From Fimbriimonadaceae bacterium (GTDB taxonomy: Bacteria > Armatimonadota > Fimbriimonadia > Fimbriimonadales > Fimbriimonadaceae): a DNA stretch of 64,000 nucleotides. The notes under the pieces are model-generated. The model worked only from the letters and a program-made list of their open reading frames with translations, searched no databases and was not told the origin of the DNA. Both the position numbers and the translations under genes were made by a program. The stretch covers positions 62,001 to 126,000 of the forward strand of contig CP075364.1 of assembly GCA_019454105.1 (NCBI GenBank), given 5' to 3'. Within the stretch, counting starts at the first letter, position 1. Every line of letters begins with the position of its first letter. Positions 1 through 9,564 of the stretch are shown here, piece after piece.

Positions 1-2
1 AC

Positions 3-1385
3 GAGCAGCTTGTGCGGAACGCCTTGGCCCAAGGTGCCTTCGAAGCGATCCAGCAGATCAACACGCGGACTCTGGCCAGCGCCACCATCCTCAATACATT
101 GAACAACCGCGCCCTCATCAACCGGGGCGCGCGGGCCGGTTTCACCAAGGACCAGAGGGTCATCGTCACTCGCGGCAAGTCTCAGGTCGCCGAGGGCGTC
201 ATCCGCGAGGTCGATCCTGACTCTTCTTTCATCGAGACCACTCGGTCTTATCGCGGCATCCAGCCAGGCGACAAGGTTCGCGCCGTTTTTGACGTCCCGA
301 CTCTCAAGGACAAGTGGAACCGGTCCGGCCAAGCCCAAGTGGTCAAACCAGCGAGCAAAGGCAGCAACGCCAGCGTGGTCTCCCTCGTGCTCGTCCTCCT
401 GGTGCTCGGGTTCCTCCTGCTGGGGGGCCGGGGCAGCAACCAGAACGCGGTCGGCGGAGTGACCGCCGAGGCCATGATGCTCGCCAACGACGTGCCCGCC
501 GTGAAGATCTCGTGGGTGCGCGACGCTTTCCAGCGAGGTACGAACTCAGGGCCGCTCTTCTTCCAAGTCTGGCGAGACGGCAACGGGGTTCCGGTCTCAG
601 TGGTGCAAGCCAACCAGTCTTCGGCCACCCACGACCGCGATGGATCGTTCACCGGTGCGACTTGGTATGACTTCCAAGGAGTGATCGGCGGCGACACCTG
701 CACGTACGACAGCCTCCCCGCCGTCACGAACGGGCCCCAGATCGCGATCCCGGGGACGCCGTACCGATACTCGGTCGAAGTGGTTTACCGCGTGAGCGAG
801 CTGGATCTTCCCAACGCCGACACGGGCGGCACGACTGGAGGCACGACCGGAGGCACCACAGGCGGCACCACCGGTGGCACAGGCGGAACGACGGGCGGCA
901 CGACTGGAGGCGACGGAGACGGGTTCTGCTACTTCGTGAGCTCTCGGGTCGCGGCTCGCGGGCAAGCGACCCCGCTGAACCGTCCGACTCTGCAAGACCC
1001 GGTCGACCGCCAGGTCATCACCCAGCCAGTGTCATTCTCGTTCCTTTCGGTCCGTGGCGCGGTACGAAGTATTCCGATCGAGTACATCGTCCAGTTCTCT
1101 GACCGGCGCGAGTTCCCGGCGGGTCGGACGTTCGCTTCGGAACCGTTCGTCGACTTCGAGCGGCAACAAGACCAGGTCGTCGCATCGCCGACCATCGACA
1201 CCTCGACCTTCTTCCCGACGGCTAGCGTCGTCTACTGGCGGGTCGGGGCGAGGAACCCGGACGACAATCCGGGCCCTGTGGCCGACAAGGCCGGTCTGCG
1301 GTACATCTTCAGCTCGACTCGGACCTTCTTGAGGTCGTCGGGCGGCGGAAGACCGACCGGCGGCGGCACGGCCACCAAGCGATAA
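3..1385 (+). CDS. Hypothetical membrane-anchored protein, 5'-truncated by the window edge
   Basis: The reading frame is open from the first full codon at base 3 (E-Q-L-V-R-N...), so the true start probably lies upstream; a GTG at 12 is only the first internal start codon. The visible part has an N-terminal globular region with a small beta-rich segment (GDKVRAVFDVP), one hydrophobic segment of about 18 residues near nt 372-425, a long exported-looking region, and a TGGT/TGG-type linker at nt 822-912. It ends at TAA 1383-1385, followed by a hairpin. The order suggests a cytoplasmic or periplasmic head, a membrane anchor and an extracytoplasmic tail. I do not recognise the family and assign no function. 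Confidence 0.7.
   Translation, partial: EQLVRNALAQGAFEAIQQINTRTLASATILNTLNNRALINRGARAGFTKDQRVIVTRGKSQVAEGVIREVDPDSSFIETTRSYRGIQPGDKVRAVFDVPTLKDKWNRSGQAQVVKPASKGSNASVVSLVLVLLVLGFLLLGGRGSNQNAVGGVTAEAMMLANDVPAVKISWVRDAFQRGTNSGPLFFQVWRDGNGVPVSVVQANQSSATHDRDGSFTGATWYDFQGVIGGDTCTYDSLPAVTNGPQIAIPGTPYRYSVEVVYRVSELDLPNADTGGTTGGTTGGTTGGTTGGTGGTTGGTTGGDGDGFCYFVSSRVAARGQATPLNRPTLQDPVDRQVITQPVSFSFLSVRGAVRSIPIEYIVQFSDRREFPAGRTFASEPFVDFERQQDQVVASPTIDTSTFFPTASVVYWRVGARNPDDNPGPVADKAGLRYIFSSTRTFLRSSGGGRPTGGGTATKR
822..912 (+). repeat. TGG/TGGT-coding low-complexity tandem repeat
   Basis: Imperfect repeats of about 12 bp encode Thr-Gly-Gly units in frame within the first gene. They probably form a flexible linker between two exported domains. 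Confidence 0.75.
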
Positions 1386-1403
1386 AACATGCCACTTCCC
1401 ATG

Positions 1404-1433
1404 CGGCCCCTTCGGAGCGAACCGAAGGGGCCG
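1404..1433 (+). terminator. Perfect 12-bp hairpin between two co-directional genes
   Basis: CGGCCCCTTCGG (1404-1415) and its exact complement CCGAAGGGGCCG (1422-1433) flank a 6-nt loop, 19 nt after the upstream stop codon. No U-tract follows, so it may be a weak terminator or an mRNA-stabilising hairpin. Confidence 0.6.
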
Positions 1434-1460
1434 TGTCTCCCGTCAAACAACAACAGCACC

Positions 1461-4316
1461 ATGGTTCGAACAGCACTTGTCGCGATTTCGGCGCTTGGCC
1501 CGGCCCTCACTTTGGCCCAGGCCGGGACGTTCGGTTGGTTCTATGAATGTATCGATCCAGCGAACGAACAGCCTTACTCTGACGACTTTGCCACCCAAGC
1601 GATCGGCAATCAGCTGATGGTCGCTCGCGACGGTCTGTCCGGCACGGTCACATACGGCGGCGAGAACGGCCCTTGTTACGCCCCCGAGGCCAGGACACTC
1701 GACGCTGTCGGCCGCATGGCTTTTTATGTCGGGAACACGGGGACGCTTCAGACCGACTTTGACAACGGCATGGCCCTGACCATGGGCGCCCCTCGCGACG
1801 CGGTGGGTGACTTCACTTACGGCAAAATCCTCAAGAACGGCAATCTCAACTCCAACTCGGTGCTTTATGGGTCTGGCGGACTTTCAGGGGCTTTTGTCGG
1901 CGCCTCGAACCGGTACATGGTGACGTTCTGGGGCGACAGCGACGTCTTCGTCGAACGCGAGATCAAGATCCTTGGGGACGCCGCCCGGATTCGGTGGCGG
2001 ATTCGGAACGTGACCGCTGACGTCCAAAATCTTGGGCTCCTCTTTGCCTGCTATCCTGGAATGAGGACTGTGACCGCCGGAGTTGTCGACTCTCAGGACG
2101 GGACGAACCAGTCCAATTCACTTTTGAACTCAGCGACGGGAATTCCAAAGCTGACGCCGGACCGCTACATCGGCTACACGGTCTTGCCTACCGGCAGACC
2201 CGTGCGTAACGAACGGCGATACGATTCGGCAAACCCGAAGTTCCCGCCGTTCGCCGAGTTCTTCTTCGGCCAAACGGAGGCCTTTGGCATGCGGGTGGAC
2301 AACACCCCACCCCCAGAGACCCCGGACGCCACGGGGGCCGACCTCTTCTTGGTCGGCAACCAAGGCTACTTCCTCTCGCCTGGACTGACGTGGAACAACG
2401 AGATCCGGCTCAACGTCTTCCTCGATCCCCCGTCGAACCCGACACCGAAAGAAGAGGCCGACATTACTCTTTCGCAGACGGCGTTCGTTCAGAGGTTCCC
2501 AGTGCGGCCAGTCCCGGCCGCGGCCTCGATCGACATCGTTCACTATGTCCGATCGACTTGGAGCACGGGCGACTACTCAGATCCTTATGCAGCGGTCGTC
2601 GACGCGCCGAAGCTCATCTCCCCGGATCCGTCAGGAATCAACGGACTGAGCCCGAACCCAATGACAATCAGGGCGTACCTGGACAACCAGTACGCGACCC
2701 TCGATAGGGAAGTCGCTCTTCAAAACGTCCAGTTCACCATCACACTTCCGACGGGGCTGGCCCTCGCCGCCGGCGAAACTTTCACCAAGACGATCGACCG
2801 CATTGCGCCCAACCAGATCGACTCGGTCCAATGGCGGGTCGTCGCCGATGGTAAGGCGTTCGGAGCCTTCAAATTCAGGGTGAAGGTCGATCCAACGCCG
2901 GGCCCGACGAAGACAATCGAAGGCACCGTGCGCATCGCGGCCACACCGAAGCTGGAACTCCGGAACGGGCCGAACATGGTAACGATTCCCTACCTGTTCA
3001 ACGACACGTCGATGGAGGCCATTCTGGGGCTCCAAAACGGCACGGACTACGTCGCCTATCGGTGGGAACCCGACCAGTTCGGGTATGTCCCTGCCCTGAC
3101 GGTCGAGCGAGGGACGGGTTACTGGATCGTCCCGAACAATGATTTGGCGTTCAGGGACTTGGCTGGTGCCAAGCAGCCGACCGACCAGTCGACAGGCGGA
3201 CTCGTCGTCAATTTGAAGCAGGGCTGGAACCTGATCGGCAACCCGTATCCTTATGCGGTGCCGCTGAGCCAGCTCGTCTTGGTCGCGGAAGACAGTCCTC
3301 GGAACTCGCTCACTTGGATCGATGCGGTGCAGTCGGGGTATGTCCAATCGAGCCTCTCATACTATGTAAGGAATACATCACTTCCGGGTGGAGGCTCGTA
3401 TGCTTTCACGGTCGGGCCCAACGATTTCCTCGAACCCCATCGTGCCTACTGGCTCTTCAGCAACTCGTTCGCCTTCATCAGGCTCCAATGGCCAGAAGTA
3501 TTCTTGCCGGGCCTTCCCGACGCCGGTCGGGCTCCAACGAGCATCGAGACCGGATCCAGAGAGACTTGGAAGCAGACCGACCGAAACTGGCGACTCCAGC
3601 TTTCTGCCCGAAGCGCGAACGGGATCGACCCGCAGAACTTCATCGGCGTCGTGGCGGACTCTAAGAAAGCCAAGGAACTCCAGATCCGAAAGCCCCCGGC
3701 GGCTCCCCGCCAAAACGTCGAGCTCTATGTCGAGCAGGCTCTCGACGGCAAGCCGACCAGGATGGCGTACTCCTTTGCGACCCGACAGGGACGCACCAGC
3801 TGGGACGTCAAGGTCAAGGTGAGGGAGCCGGGCGAAGTCACTTTGACCTGGCCCAACCTGCCGTCCATGCCTCGCAACGTCCGGATGAGGCTGACCGACC
3901 TGGCCACCAATGAGACTCGCGACTTGCGGGCCGTCTCTGGTTACACGTTCAAGATGGCCGAGGCCGGTGTCCGCGAGTTCAAAGTGACATCCGAGATCGG
4001 CGGATCCAGCCGGCCCGTCATTGGTAGCGTACTCGTCTCGAACGACGGTCGCGGCCCGAGCAGCCCCGTCACCTTGAGCTATGCGCTCTCGGCCGACGCG
4101 CTCGTGACGGTCCGCGTCCTCTCGTCCACAGGCCGTGAGGTCTTCACGCTGACTCGAGGACGCGCCGACAGCGCGGGCCAGAACACTGTGACATGGGCAT
4201 TGCGCGATCAGGCCAACCGGGCGGTCGCACCAGGCGTCTATCGGTTCGAAATCCTTGCCGAGACTCCGCAGGGAGAGCGGGTCCGCAGAATCGTGCCCGT
4301 CACGGTCGTCCGTTAA
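1461..4316 (+). CDS. Large secreted protein with C-terminal FlgD-like Ig domain
   Basis: The ATG at 1461 is chosen over an in-frame ATG at 1389 because it starts a clear signal peptide (MVRTALVAISALGPALTLAQ) and avoids coding through the hairpin at 1404-1433. The protein has 951 residues. A central region contains GWNLIGNPYPYAVPLSQLVL, a pattern often seen in secreted proteins of similar bacteria. The last 90 residues (SSPVTLSYALSADALVTVRV through to PGVYRFEI) match the FlgD-type Ig fold used as a C-terminal module or sorting-like domain in many exported proteins. It is probably periplasmic or cell-surface. It lies upstream of an outer-membrane-barrel gene with a 14-nt gap, suggesting co-transcription. 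The specific role is unknown. Confidence 0.75.
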   Translation: MVRTALVAISALGPALTLAQAGTFGWFYECIDPANEQPYSDDFATQAIGNQLMVARDGLSGTVTYGGENGPCYAPEARTLDAVGRMAFYVGNTGTLQTDFDNGMALTMGAPRDAVGDFTYGKILKNGNLNSNSVLYGSGGLSGAFVGASNRYMVTFWGDSDVFVEREIKILGDAARIRWRIRNVTADVQNLGLLFACYPGMRTVTAGVVDSQDGTNQSNSLLNSATGIPKLTPDRYIGYTVLPTGRPVRNERRYDSANPKFPPFAEFFFGQTEAFGMRVDNTPPPETPDATGADLFLVGNQGYFLSPGLTWNNEIRLNVFLDPPSNPTPKEEADITLSQTAFVQRFPVRPVPAAASIDIVHYVRSTWSTGDYSDPYAAVVDAPKLISPDPSGINGLSPNPMTIRAYLDNQYATLDREVALQNVQFTITLPTGLALAAGETFTKTIDRIAPNQIDSVQWRVVADGKAFGAFKFRVKVDPTPGPTKTIEGTVRIAATPKLELRNGPNMVTIPYLFNDTSMEAILGLQNGTDYVAYRWEPDQFGYVPALTVERGTGYWIVPNNDLAFRDLAGAKQPTDQSTGGLVVNLKQGWNLIGNPYPYAVPLSQLVLVAEDSPRNSLTWIDAVQSGYVQSSLSYYVRNTSLPGGGSYAFTVGPNDFLEPHRAYWLFSNSFAFIRLQWPEVFLPGLPDAGRAPTSIETGSRETWKQTDRNWRLQLSARSANGIDPQNFIGVVADSKKAKELQIRKPPAAPRQNVELYVEQALDGKPTRMAYSFATRQGRTSWDVKVKVREPGEVTLTWPNLPSMPRNVRMRLTDLATNETRDLRAVSGYTFKMAEAGVREFKVTSEIGGSSRPVIGSVLVSNDGRGPSSPVTLSYALSADALVTVRVLSSTGREVFTLTRGRADSAGQNTVTWALRDQANRAVAPGVYRFEILAETPQGERVRRIVPVTVVR

Positions 4317-4330
4317 AGGCAGGACAAGCC

Positions 4331-6334
4331 ATGTTCCGACCAGAAGCAACCATGAGGACGCTTCTGGTCGGCTTGGCATTGGCATTGAACCTCTTGGTCT
4401 TTGGCCAGAAGGCAGCGGTCAGCCTCAACGCCTTCCCCATGATGAGCGTCGCTGACGGCCGCACCACCGTGACCATCACTGCAGAGATCCGCGACTCAGG
4501 CGGTTCACTGGTCAAAGACGGCACTCGTGTCGTGTTCGAGACCGACCGAGGTTCGTTCCGGGGCGGGGCGACCGCAGAGACTCGCGGCGGGATGGCCCGG
4601 GCCGTGCTTTTGTCACCAAGCTCCCCAGGAGTGGCCCGAGTGCGCGCGAGCGTGTTCAGCCTCAACGCCGTTTCGATCATGGAGGTCGAGTTCGTCGCCG
4701 ACCGCTCCATGCTCGCCAATGCCAGGGAGCACCTGGAGATCGTCGCGGACGAAGGACTGAGGTATTCGACTCAGGACCGGCTCTTGGAGGCCAAGGGCGA
4801 AGAGTCCGCGGCTGTCCTCAGATACCGTGGCATCGAGATCAAGGCGGCCGACATCCAACTCAACGCGGTGTCCTGGGAAGTCAGGGCGAGGGGAGCCACC
4901 GTCACGATGGGCCGGCACACAGGCCACTACCGGGAAGTCTTTTTGAGGCTGAACCAGCGCCGGGGATTGGGCCTGAGGGTCGAGCGAAGCGTGACCCCCG
5001 AGATCGTCACGATGGGCACGATGGTCGCTGTGAGGGAGAAATCGTCGGACTCGATCCGGGTCGACGATATTGGCCCAGACGGGTTCCAACTGTCTGAGAC
5101 GACGGACCTCAAAGACTTCCAATACACCGACATTTCGGGCGCGCTTTCGGTCGTCGAGGCCAAGAAGGCTGTGGTGTATCCGAACCGAAACGTCCAGTTC
5201 CAAAGCGCGAACGTCCGGTTGGCGGGCCAGTCCGTCATGACCCTGCCGTTGTTCCAGATCGACCTGGCCAGTTCGACGCCCGTCATCACCGATCAGTTCT
5301 TCCGGGTGACCAATAACGCGGTCAATGTCGACTATCCTTACTACCTTGGACTGGCACCAGGAAGGACAAGCTTCCTGAGGCTCCGATATGGCAACCGGTT
5401 TGGAAACAGCTTGGGCGCGACGGACGGAACCTATCTGGACTATGAGTACAAGTGGTACAGCGGGTCGAGAATGGACGGCGGATTGGTCGTCTCGGGGTTG
5501 GGCCGAGACGACTGGGGATTCGGCGTCAGGCACTTCTGGCAACCCGACTCTGAGTCGTCACTTTCGGGCCAAATCGACTTTCCGGCCCATAAGAACGTCA
5601 ACGCCAGCTTCGGAGCCAGCCGGCAACTTGGGGCCTACCAAGGAAACCTGAGCGTCAACTACGGGCAAGCCTTGACCGGCCAGCGCTATCGGTTCGATCA
5701 AACCCTGCTGACTCTCAACCGCGATCCAGTCCAATTGGGACGGAGCCCCATGACGCTGACGTACGGACTGACGGCCCAAAGGCGCACGTTCACGGGATTG
5801 ACTTCCGATTCACAAGAGGCGGCAGGGTTCCAAGCCCGCGTCGATAGCCAGCCCCTTGTCCTCGACCCTCGCAACACGGTCACGGCCTCCGTCAACGCCT
5901 CGAAGCTCTTTGGCACCAATGTCTTGCCTGGCGTAGCCCACGGTGCGAGCGTTTATCTCCAGTCAAGCCTCTTCGACGGGCTCTACTTGCAGACCGGACT
6001 TGAGTACTCCCGTGACGGCTACACCGAGGATCTCCTTGGGGCGGCCCGATTCACCTCGGAAGCGGCCTACTCGGCCGGGCCCTTCAATCTGAGAGGGTCG
6101 CTGGCCCAGGCGCTCGACGCAGATCGAACCTCGGCCCAGGTCGGATTGGACTATCGACTGGGCAGCCTTTGGCGGGTTTCCTACGGCTATTCGCTCGATC
6201 GATATGACGGAGGATCGTTCTTGGACCAGTCCATCGTCTTGGGATATCGGCTGGGTTTCAGGGAGATCGGCGTGAGCTACTCGGCTCGAACAAAACGATT
6301 CGGACTAGAGCTCCTTGGGACTCGTTTCAACTAG
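4331..6334 (+). CDS. Outer-membrane protein: Big_1-like domain, OstA/LptD-like region and beta-barrel
   Basis: ATG 4331 follows a Shine-Dalgarno-like AGGCAGGA; an upstream extension of the frame to 4193 overlaps the preceding gene and is rejected. An alternative ATG is at 4352. The protein has 667 residues. A signal peptide is followed by an invasin-like Ig domain (Big_1 type: VADGRTTVTITAEIRDSGG, VVFETDRGSF). Next comes an OstA/LptA-like stretch (EHLEIVADEGLRYSTQDRLL, EAKGEESAAVLRYRGIEIKA) and a segment LPLFQIDL...PYYLGLAPGRT that resembles the LptD entry to the barrel. The C-terminal half alternates aromatic and polar residues as in transmembrane beta-strands and ends near Phe-Asn. It may insert lipids or other envelope components. 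The LptD comparison is by eye only. Confidence 0.65.
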   Translation: MFRPEATMRTLLVGLALALNLLVFGQKAAVSLNAFPMMSVADGRTTVTITAEIRDSGGSLVKDGTRVVFETDRGSFRGGATAETRGGMARAVLLSPSSPGVARVRASVFSLNAVSIMEVEFVADRSMLANAREHLEIVADEGLRYSTQDRLLEAKGEESAAVLRYRGIEIKAADIQLNAVSWEVRARGATVTMGRHTGHYREVFLRLNQRRGLGLRVERSVTPEIVTMGTMVAVREKSSDSIRVDDIGPDGFQLSETTDLKDFQYTDISGALSVVEAKKAVVYPNRNVQFQSANVRLAGQSVMTLPLFQIDLASSTPVITDQFFRVTNNAVNVDYPYYLGLAPGRTSFLRLRYGNRFGNSLGATDGTYLDYEYKWYSGSRMDGGLVVSGLGRDDWGFGVRHFWQPDSESSLSGQIDFPAHKNVNASFGASRQLGAYQGNLSVNYGQALTGQRYRFDQTLLTLNRDPVQLGRSPMTLTYGLTAQRRTFTGLTSDSQEAAGFQARVDSQPLVLDPRNTVTASVNASKLFGTNVLPGVAHGASVYLQSSLFDGLYLQTGLEYSRDGYTEDLLGAARFTSEAAYSAGPFNLRGSLAQALDADRTSAQVGLDYRLGSLWRVSYGYSLDRYDGGSFLDQSIVLGYRLGFREIGVSYSARTKRFGLELLGTRFN

Positions 6335-8090
6335 CCTCGCACTCCTCGTCTCGGTCAGCGGCCAAAGCCAAGCACCGGGTCGATTCGCCAGAACCGAGTT
6401 TCCCAAGCCTCCGGGCTGGATCCTCAACGAGACCGGTCTTCGCGCGGCCGCCGCGGCCTCCGACGAACTTGGATTCGTCAAGCCTCTCAAGCTTGTTCGC
6501 ACCAAGACAGACGGATCGGTGGCGTGGTACCGGGGCGACACCTTCGCCAACATGCCGAAGGCCGTCAAGGTGAATCTGCGGGTGCCGGGGATCGACCTTT
6601 ACTTTCCTATGGGACTGAAGTTGAACGTCGGCTCCGTCCAATCCCCATTTGTCACGACGCCAGAAGCGTCCTTCGGGCCGAACTTGCCCGCTGCCCCCTC
6701 TCGATGGGCCCTTGTGACCTTTGATGCCAGACAGCCTCCAGTCTTGCTCATCTTTCAGGAAGACGAGAGCCTGTTGGTCGAAGGGAAGCCAGGCCAGTGG
6801 AGGATCACGACCAAGAGGCCGTTCCGAGGTTGGATCCGGTTTTCCTTGCCGCAGGGGCTCAAGGCGAGCGGCGGGACGTCGGCCGCTGCCTTGGGCCGTG
6901 CGGCGAAGGAGGTTCAAACTCTGATCCCCGATCTCTCTGCCAGCGACCCGGGCCTTGTAGAGACCAAGGTCATCAGGCAGGAGGGAGGGTGTTTGGTGCG
7001 GTGGGAGTACGGTCGGGCCGGTGTCGTTGTGCCGCCCCCGGCCTATTTGGCGAAATATACAAGTTCGGGGGTGCGCATCAAGAGCCGAACCGAGAGGTTG
7101 CCGATTGATTTGGACGAAGGGCCACTCGTCTTGACCCGGGAAAAGACTCTGGAAGTCTGGTTTCCCGTGCGGTCGCTTTCAGTCTGGCGGAGCCTGACCA
7201 TCGGGCCTGCTCCCGGCAGTCCTGAGTCACTTTCGAATCCAGGCATTCGGGACATCGCCGAGCTCTCTTTTGCCGGTCTGCTTGCCAATCGTTCGGAATC
7301 GCTCCATGCCATCGGGCTCGAATTGCTCGACAGGCACATGTCGAGGGCGACCAGAACTCCGGACCTGCCAGGGGGGCGGCTCTTGCCGGGTTCACCGAAC
7401 GGGGGGCACCTCGACACGGCGGCGGTCTATGCTCTCCTTTCGGCCTCGCTCTCGCGGACTCCTGGGACGGGCCGTCTGGCCAGTCCGACAGCAGGGCTCA
7501 AGGACTTGGTCGATTGGTTCAGTTGGAGATTGCGAGCCGAGGATCCAGCCGTCGCTCGTCGGGCAGGCGCCCTGTTGGCTTTAGCCCTTGCCTTGTCGTC
7601 TTCCGAGCTTGATCAAGCCTTGGGAGCCCAACTTCAAGCGGCCTTGGACTCTGAACCGGTGTTGGAAGACTACCAAAGGCGTCTCGGATTCAGAGTGAGC
7701 GCCGTTCGAGCCCCCGATCCGATCAGTCCGATACGACAATGGGTTTTCGGTTCGAGGGCCGCAGAAGAGGCCAGACCATGGGCGTCGGCCCTCATCTCAC
7801 CGGTGCGGATCCGTGCCAGGGGCGCCGTCGAGGCGGTCAAGACTCAATCCGGGCTTGATTTGCGCTGGGCCTGGCTTGACGGCCAGCGCGAGGCGGTAGG
7901 CGTTTTTTCGCCTCGGACTCTGCCAGACCCTGTGCCCATGAACCTGCGATGGGAACTGACAACAGAGACTCCCATGATCGGGTACCGAGCGACCCCTGAA
8001 TCGATCGGGCCTTGTTCAGTCACTTTGCCGGACTCATTGGATGTCAAGCAGGTCCCGCTGGCTCCACCTCGGTTTCTCTACTCAGAGTGA
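6315..8090 (+). CDS. Hypothetical secreted protein
   Basis: The frame opens with TTG 6315, overlapping the end of the preceding gene by 20 nt, and encodes a signal-peptide-like N-terminus (GLVSTSLALLVSVSGQSQA). The next in-frame ATG would remove the signal, so TTG is preferred. The product has 591 residues. No catalytic motif was recognised; the sequence is rich in Pro, Leu and Arg, with a helical Leu/Ala-rich region around residues 370-450. The tight overlap suggests translational coupling with the barrel protein upstream and a shared envelope role. Its 3' end overlaps the convergent nadB by 47 bp. Confidence 0.6.
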   Translation: MGLVSTSLALLVSVSGQSQAPGRFARTEFPKPPGWILNETGLRAAAAASDELGFVKPLKLVRTKTDGSVAWYRGDTFANMPKAVKVNLRVPGIDLYFPMGLKLNVGSVQSPFVTTPEASFGPNLPAAPSRWALVTFDARQPPVLLIFQEDESLLVEGKPGQWRITTKRPFRGWIRFSLPQGLKASGGTSAAALGRAAKEVQTLIPDLSASDPGLVETKVIRQEGGCLVRWEYGRAGVVVPPPAYLAKYTSSGVRIKSRTERLPIDLDEGPLVLTREKTLEVWFPVRSLSVWRSLTIGPAPGSPESLSNPGIRDIAELSFAGLLANRSESLHAIGLELLDRHMSRATRTPDLPGGRLLPGSPNGGHLDTAAVYALLSASLSRTPGTGRLASPTAGLKDLVDWFSWRLRAEDPAVARRAGALLALALALSSSELDQALGAQLQAALDSEPVLEDYQRRLGFRVSAVRAPDPISPIRQWVFGSRAAEEARPWASALISPVRIRARGAVEAVKTQSGLDLRWAWLDGQREAVGVFSPRTLPDPVPMNLRWELTTETPMIGYRATPESIGPCSVTLPDSLDVKQVPLAPPRFLYSE

Positions 8091-9564
8091 CGAGGTCAGC
8101 GTTGTAGTGCAGGCCAACGTTGGTCTTTCGGGAGCGTGCCCCTTGTACAACATACCGGGCCGCGACCAAGAGGTTGTAAGCTTCGGAAGCGTAGGCCGAG
8201 AACGGTGCGGTAGGGAGCTCGGCGTGTTCGGCTAGGAGTCGTGACACGAAAGCGTCGGCCTGGGCGATCCCAAGGTTGCTTCGGAACACGCCAAGGTTCT
8301 GGCTCATGCAGTTTTGCAGAGCATGCCGGAGCCGGATGGCCTCGTTCTCGGGGACGTTCTTCGGTTGCGAGTAGTCCACGTCTTCGAAATCCGACTGTGG
8401 TTCCTGGCGCACAGCTTCCGCGGCTGCCGTCGAGAAGACAATGGCCTCGAGCAGGCTGTTGCTTGCCAATCGATTGGCGCCGTGCACCCCGGAACTGGCG
8501 ACCTCGCCACTGGCATAGAGCCCGGGCACGGACGACCGCCCGTCCAAGTCTGTCTCGACACCTCCGCACGAATAGTGCTGGGCTGGAGTCACCGGTATCC
8601 ACTCCTTTTCCATCTCGATCCCCCCTGCTCTCAAATGGCTCCAAATGGTGGGGAACTCTTCTCTCAGTCCGTCAGGATCCAGATGGGTGGCGTCGAGATA
8701 CACGCACCAAGTGGCAAGGTGCTTGATCTCCGCCTCGATCGCTCGGGCGACCACGTCTCGAGGAGCGAGTTCGAGCCTCGGATCGTAGTCGTACATGAAC
8801 CTTTGGCCACGATGGTTCCGCAACGTCGCCCCGGCCCCTCTCAAGGCTTCCGTGATCAAGAATCCGCCGATCTGAGGGTGGTAGAGCACGGTCGGGTGGA
8901 ACTGCATGAATTCCATATCGCGGATCGTGGCCCCAACTCGTTCTGCCAGGCCAATTCCGTCTGCGGTAGCGATCCGGGGGTTCGTTGTCCGCGCATAGAT
9001 CTTGCCGGCGCCGCCAGTCGCCAGGAGCACTGCTCGAGCTGAAAATGCACGTAGACCTGCCTCGCCGATCTGGGACGTCAGCCCACAAACTCGGCCGTCA
9101 GACAGCAGGAGCTTGGTGACGAAAGCGTTCTCATAAACAATGATGTTTGGATTGGCCCTGACTGCGCCGCTGACCGCCCTTTCGATTTCCCAGCCGGTGC
9201 GGTCGGCGTGGTGCACGATCCGGTTGCGGCTGTGGCCGGCTTCACGCCCGAGAAACGAGTCGAACCTCGCCCCTTGGCTCCTCAGCCACTCGATGGCCCC
9301 TGGCGCTTCTTGGACTAGCTTTCTGACGGCCGCCGGGTCGCAGACTCCCCCTCCGGCTTGGAGAGTGTCTTCCTCGTGGAGCTGCCAGTCGTCGCTCTCT
9401 CCGACCGCCGCCGCGATCCCCCCCTGGGCCCAGCTCGTGTTCGAGTCGGTGATCGACGCCTTCGTGAGAACGGCGACCCGGCCATGCTCGGACGCTCGTA
9501 TGGCGAATGTCAGTCCGGCGAGGCCGCTCCCAACCACCAAGTAGTCGAAGGCTTCGGCCTTCAT
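8044..9564 (-). CDS. nadB: L-aspartate oxidase (quinolinate synthase subunit B)
   Basis: This FAD enzyme oxidises L-aspartate to iminoaspartate, the first step of de novo NAD synthesis. Its 506 residues fit the family. Features seen in order are an N-terminal FAD-binding Rossmann motif (VVGSGLAGLTFA), the family signature TSWAQGGIAAA, HHADRTGWEIE, MQFHPTVLY, a catalytic-region block RDVVARAIEAE, the HYSCGGVETD segment, and the C-terminal FAD-binding block GLYASGEVASSGVHGANRLA followed by SNSLLEAIVF. It is a lone gene here: no nadA or nadC is adjacent. The 3' end runs into the convergent upstream gene for 47 bp, leaving no room for a conventional terminator. Confidence 0.95.
   Translation of the reverse strand: MKAEAFDYLVVGSGLAGLTFAIRASEHGRVAVLTKASITDSNTSWAQGGIAAAVGESDDWQLHEEDTLQAGGGVCDPAAVRKLVQEAPGAIEWLRSQGARFDSFLGREAGHSRNRIVHHADRTGWEIERAVSGAVRANPNIIVYENAFVTKLLLSDGRVCGLTSQIGEAGLRAFSARAVLLATGGAGKIYARTTNPRIATADGIGLAERVGATIRDMEFMQFHPTVLYHPQIGGFLITEALRGAGATLRNHRGQRFMYDYDPRLELAPRDVVARAIEAEIKHLATWCVYLDATHLDPDGLREEFPTIWSHLRAGGIEMEKEWIPVTPAQHYSCGGVETDLDGRSSVPGLYASGEVASSGVHGANRLASNSLLEAIVFSTAAAEAVRQEPQSDFEDVDYSQPKNVPENEAIRLRHALQNCMSQNLGVFRSNLGIAQADAFVSRLLAEHAELPTAPFSAYASEAYNLLVAARYVVQGARSRKTNVGLHYNADLVTLSRETEVEPAGPA

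Noticed and set aside
4193-4330. Upstream extension of the barrel-protein frame
   Set aside because: It overlaps the C-terminal FlgD-like domain of the preceding gene in another frame and would bury the signal peptide.
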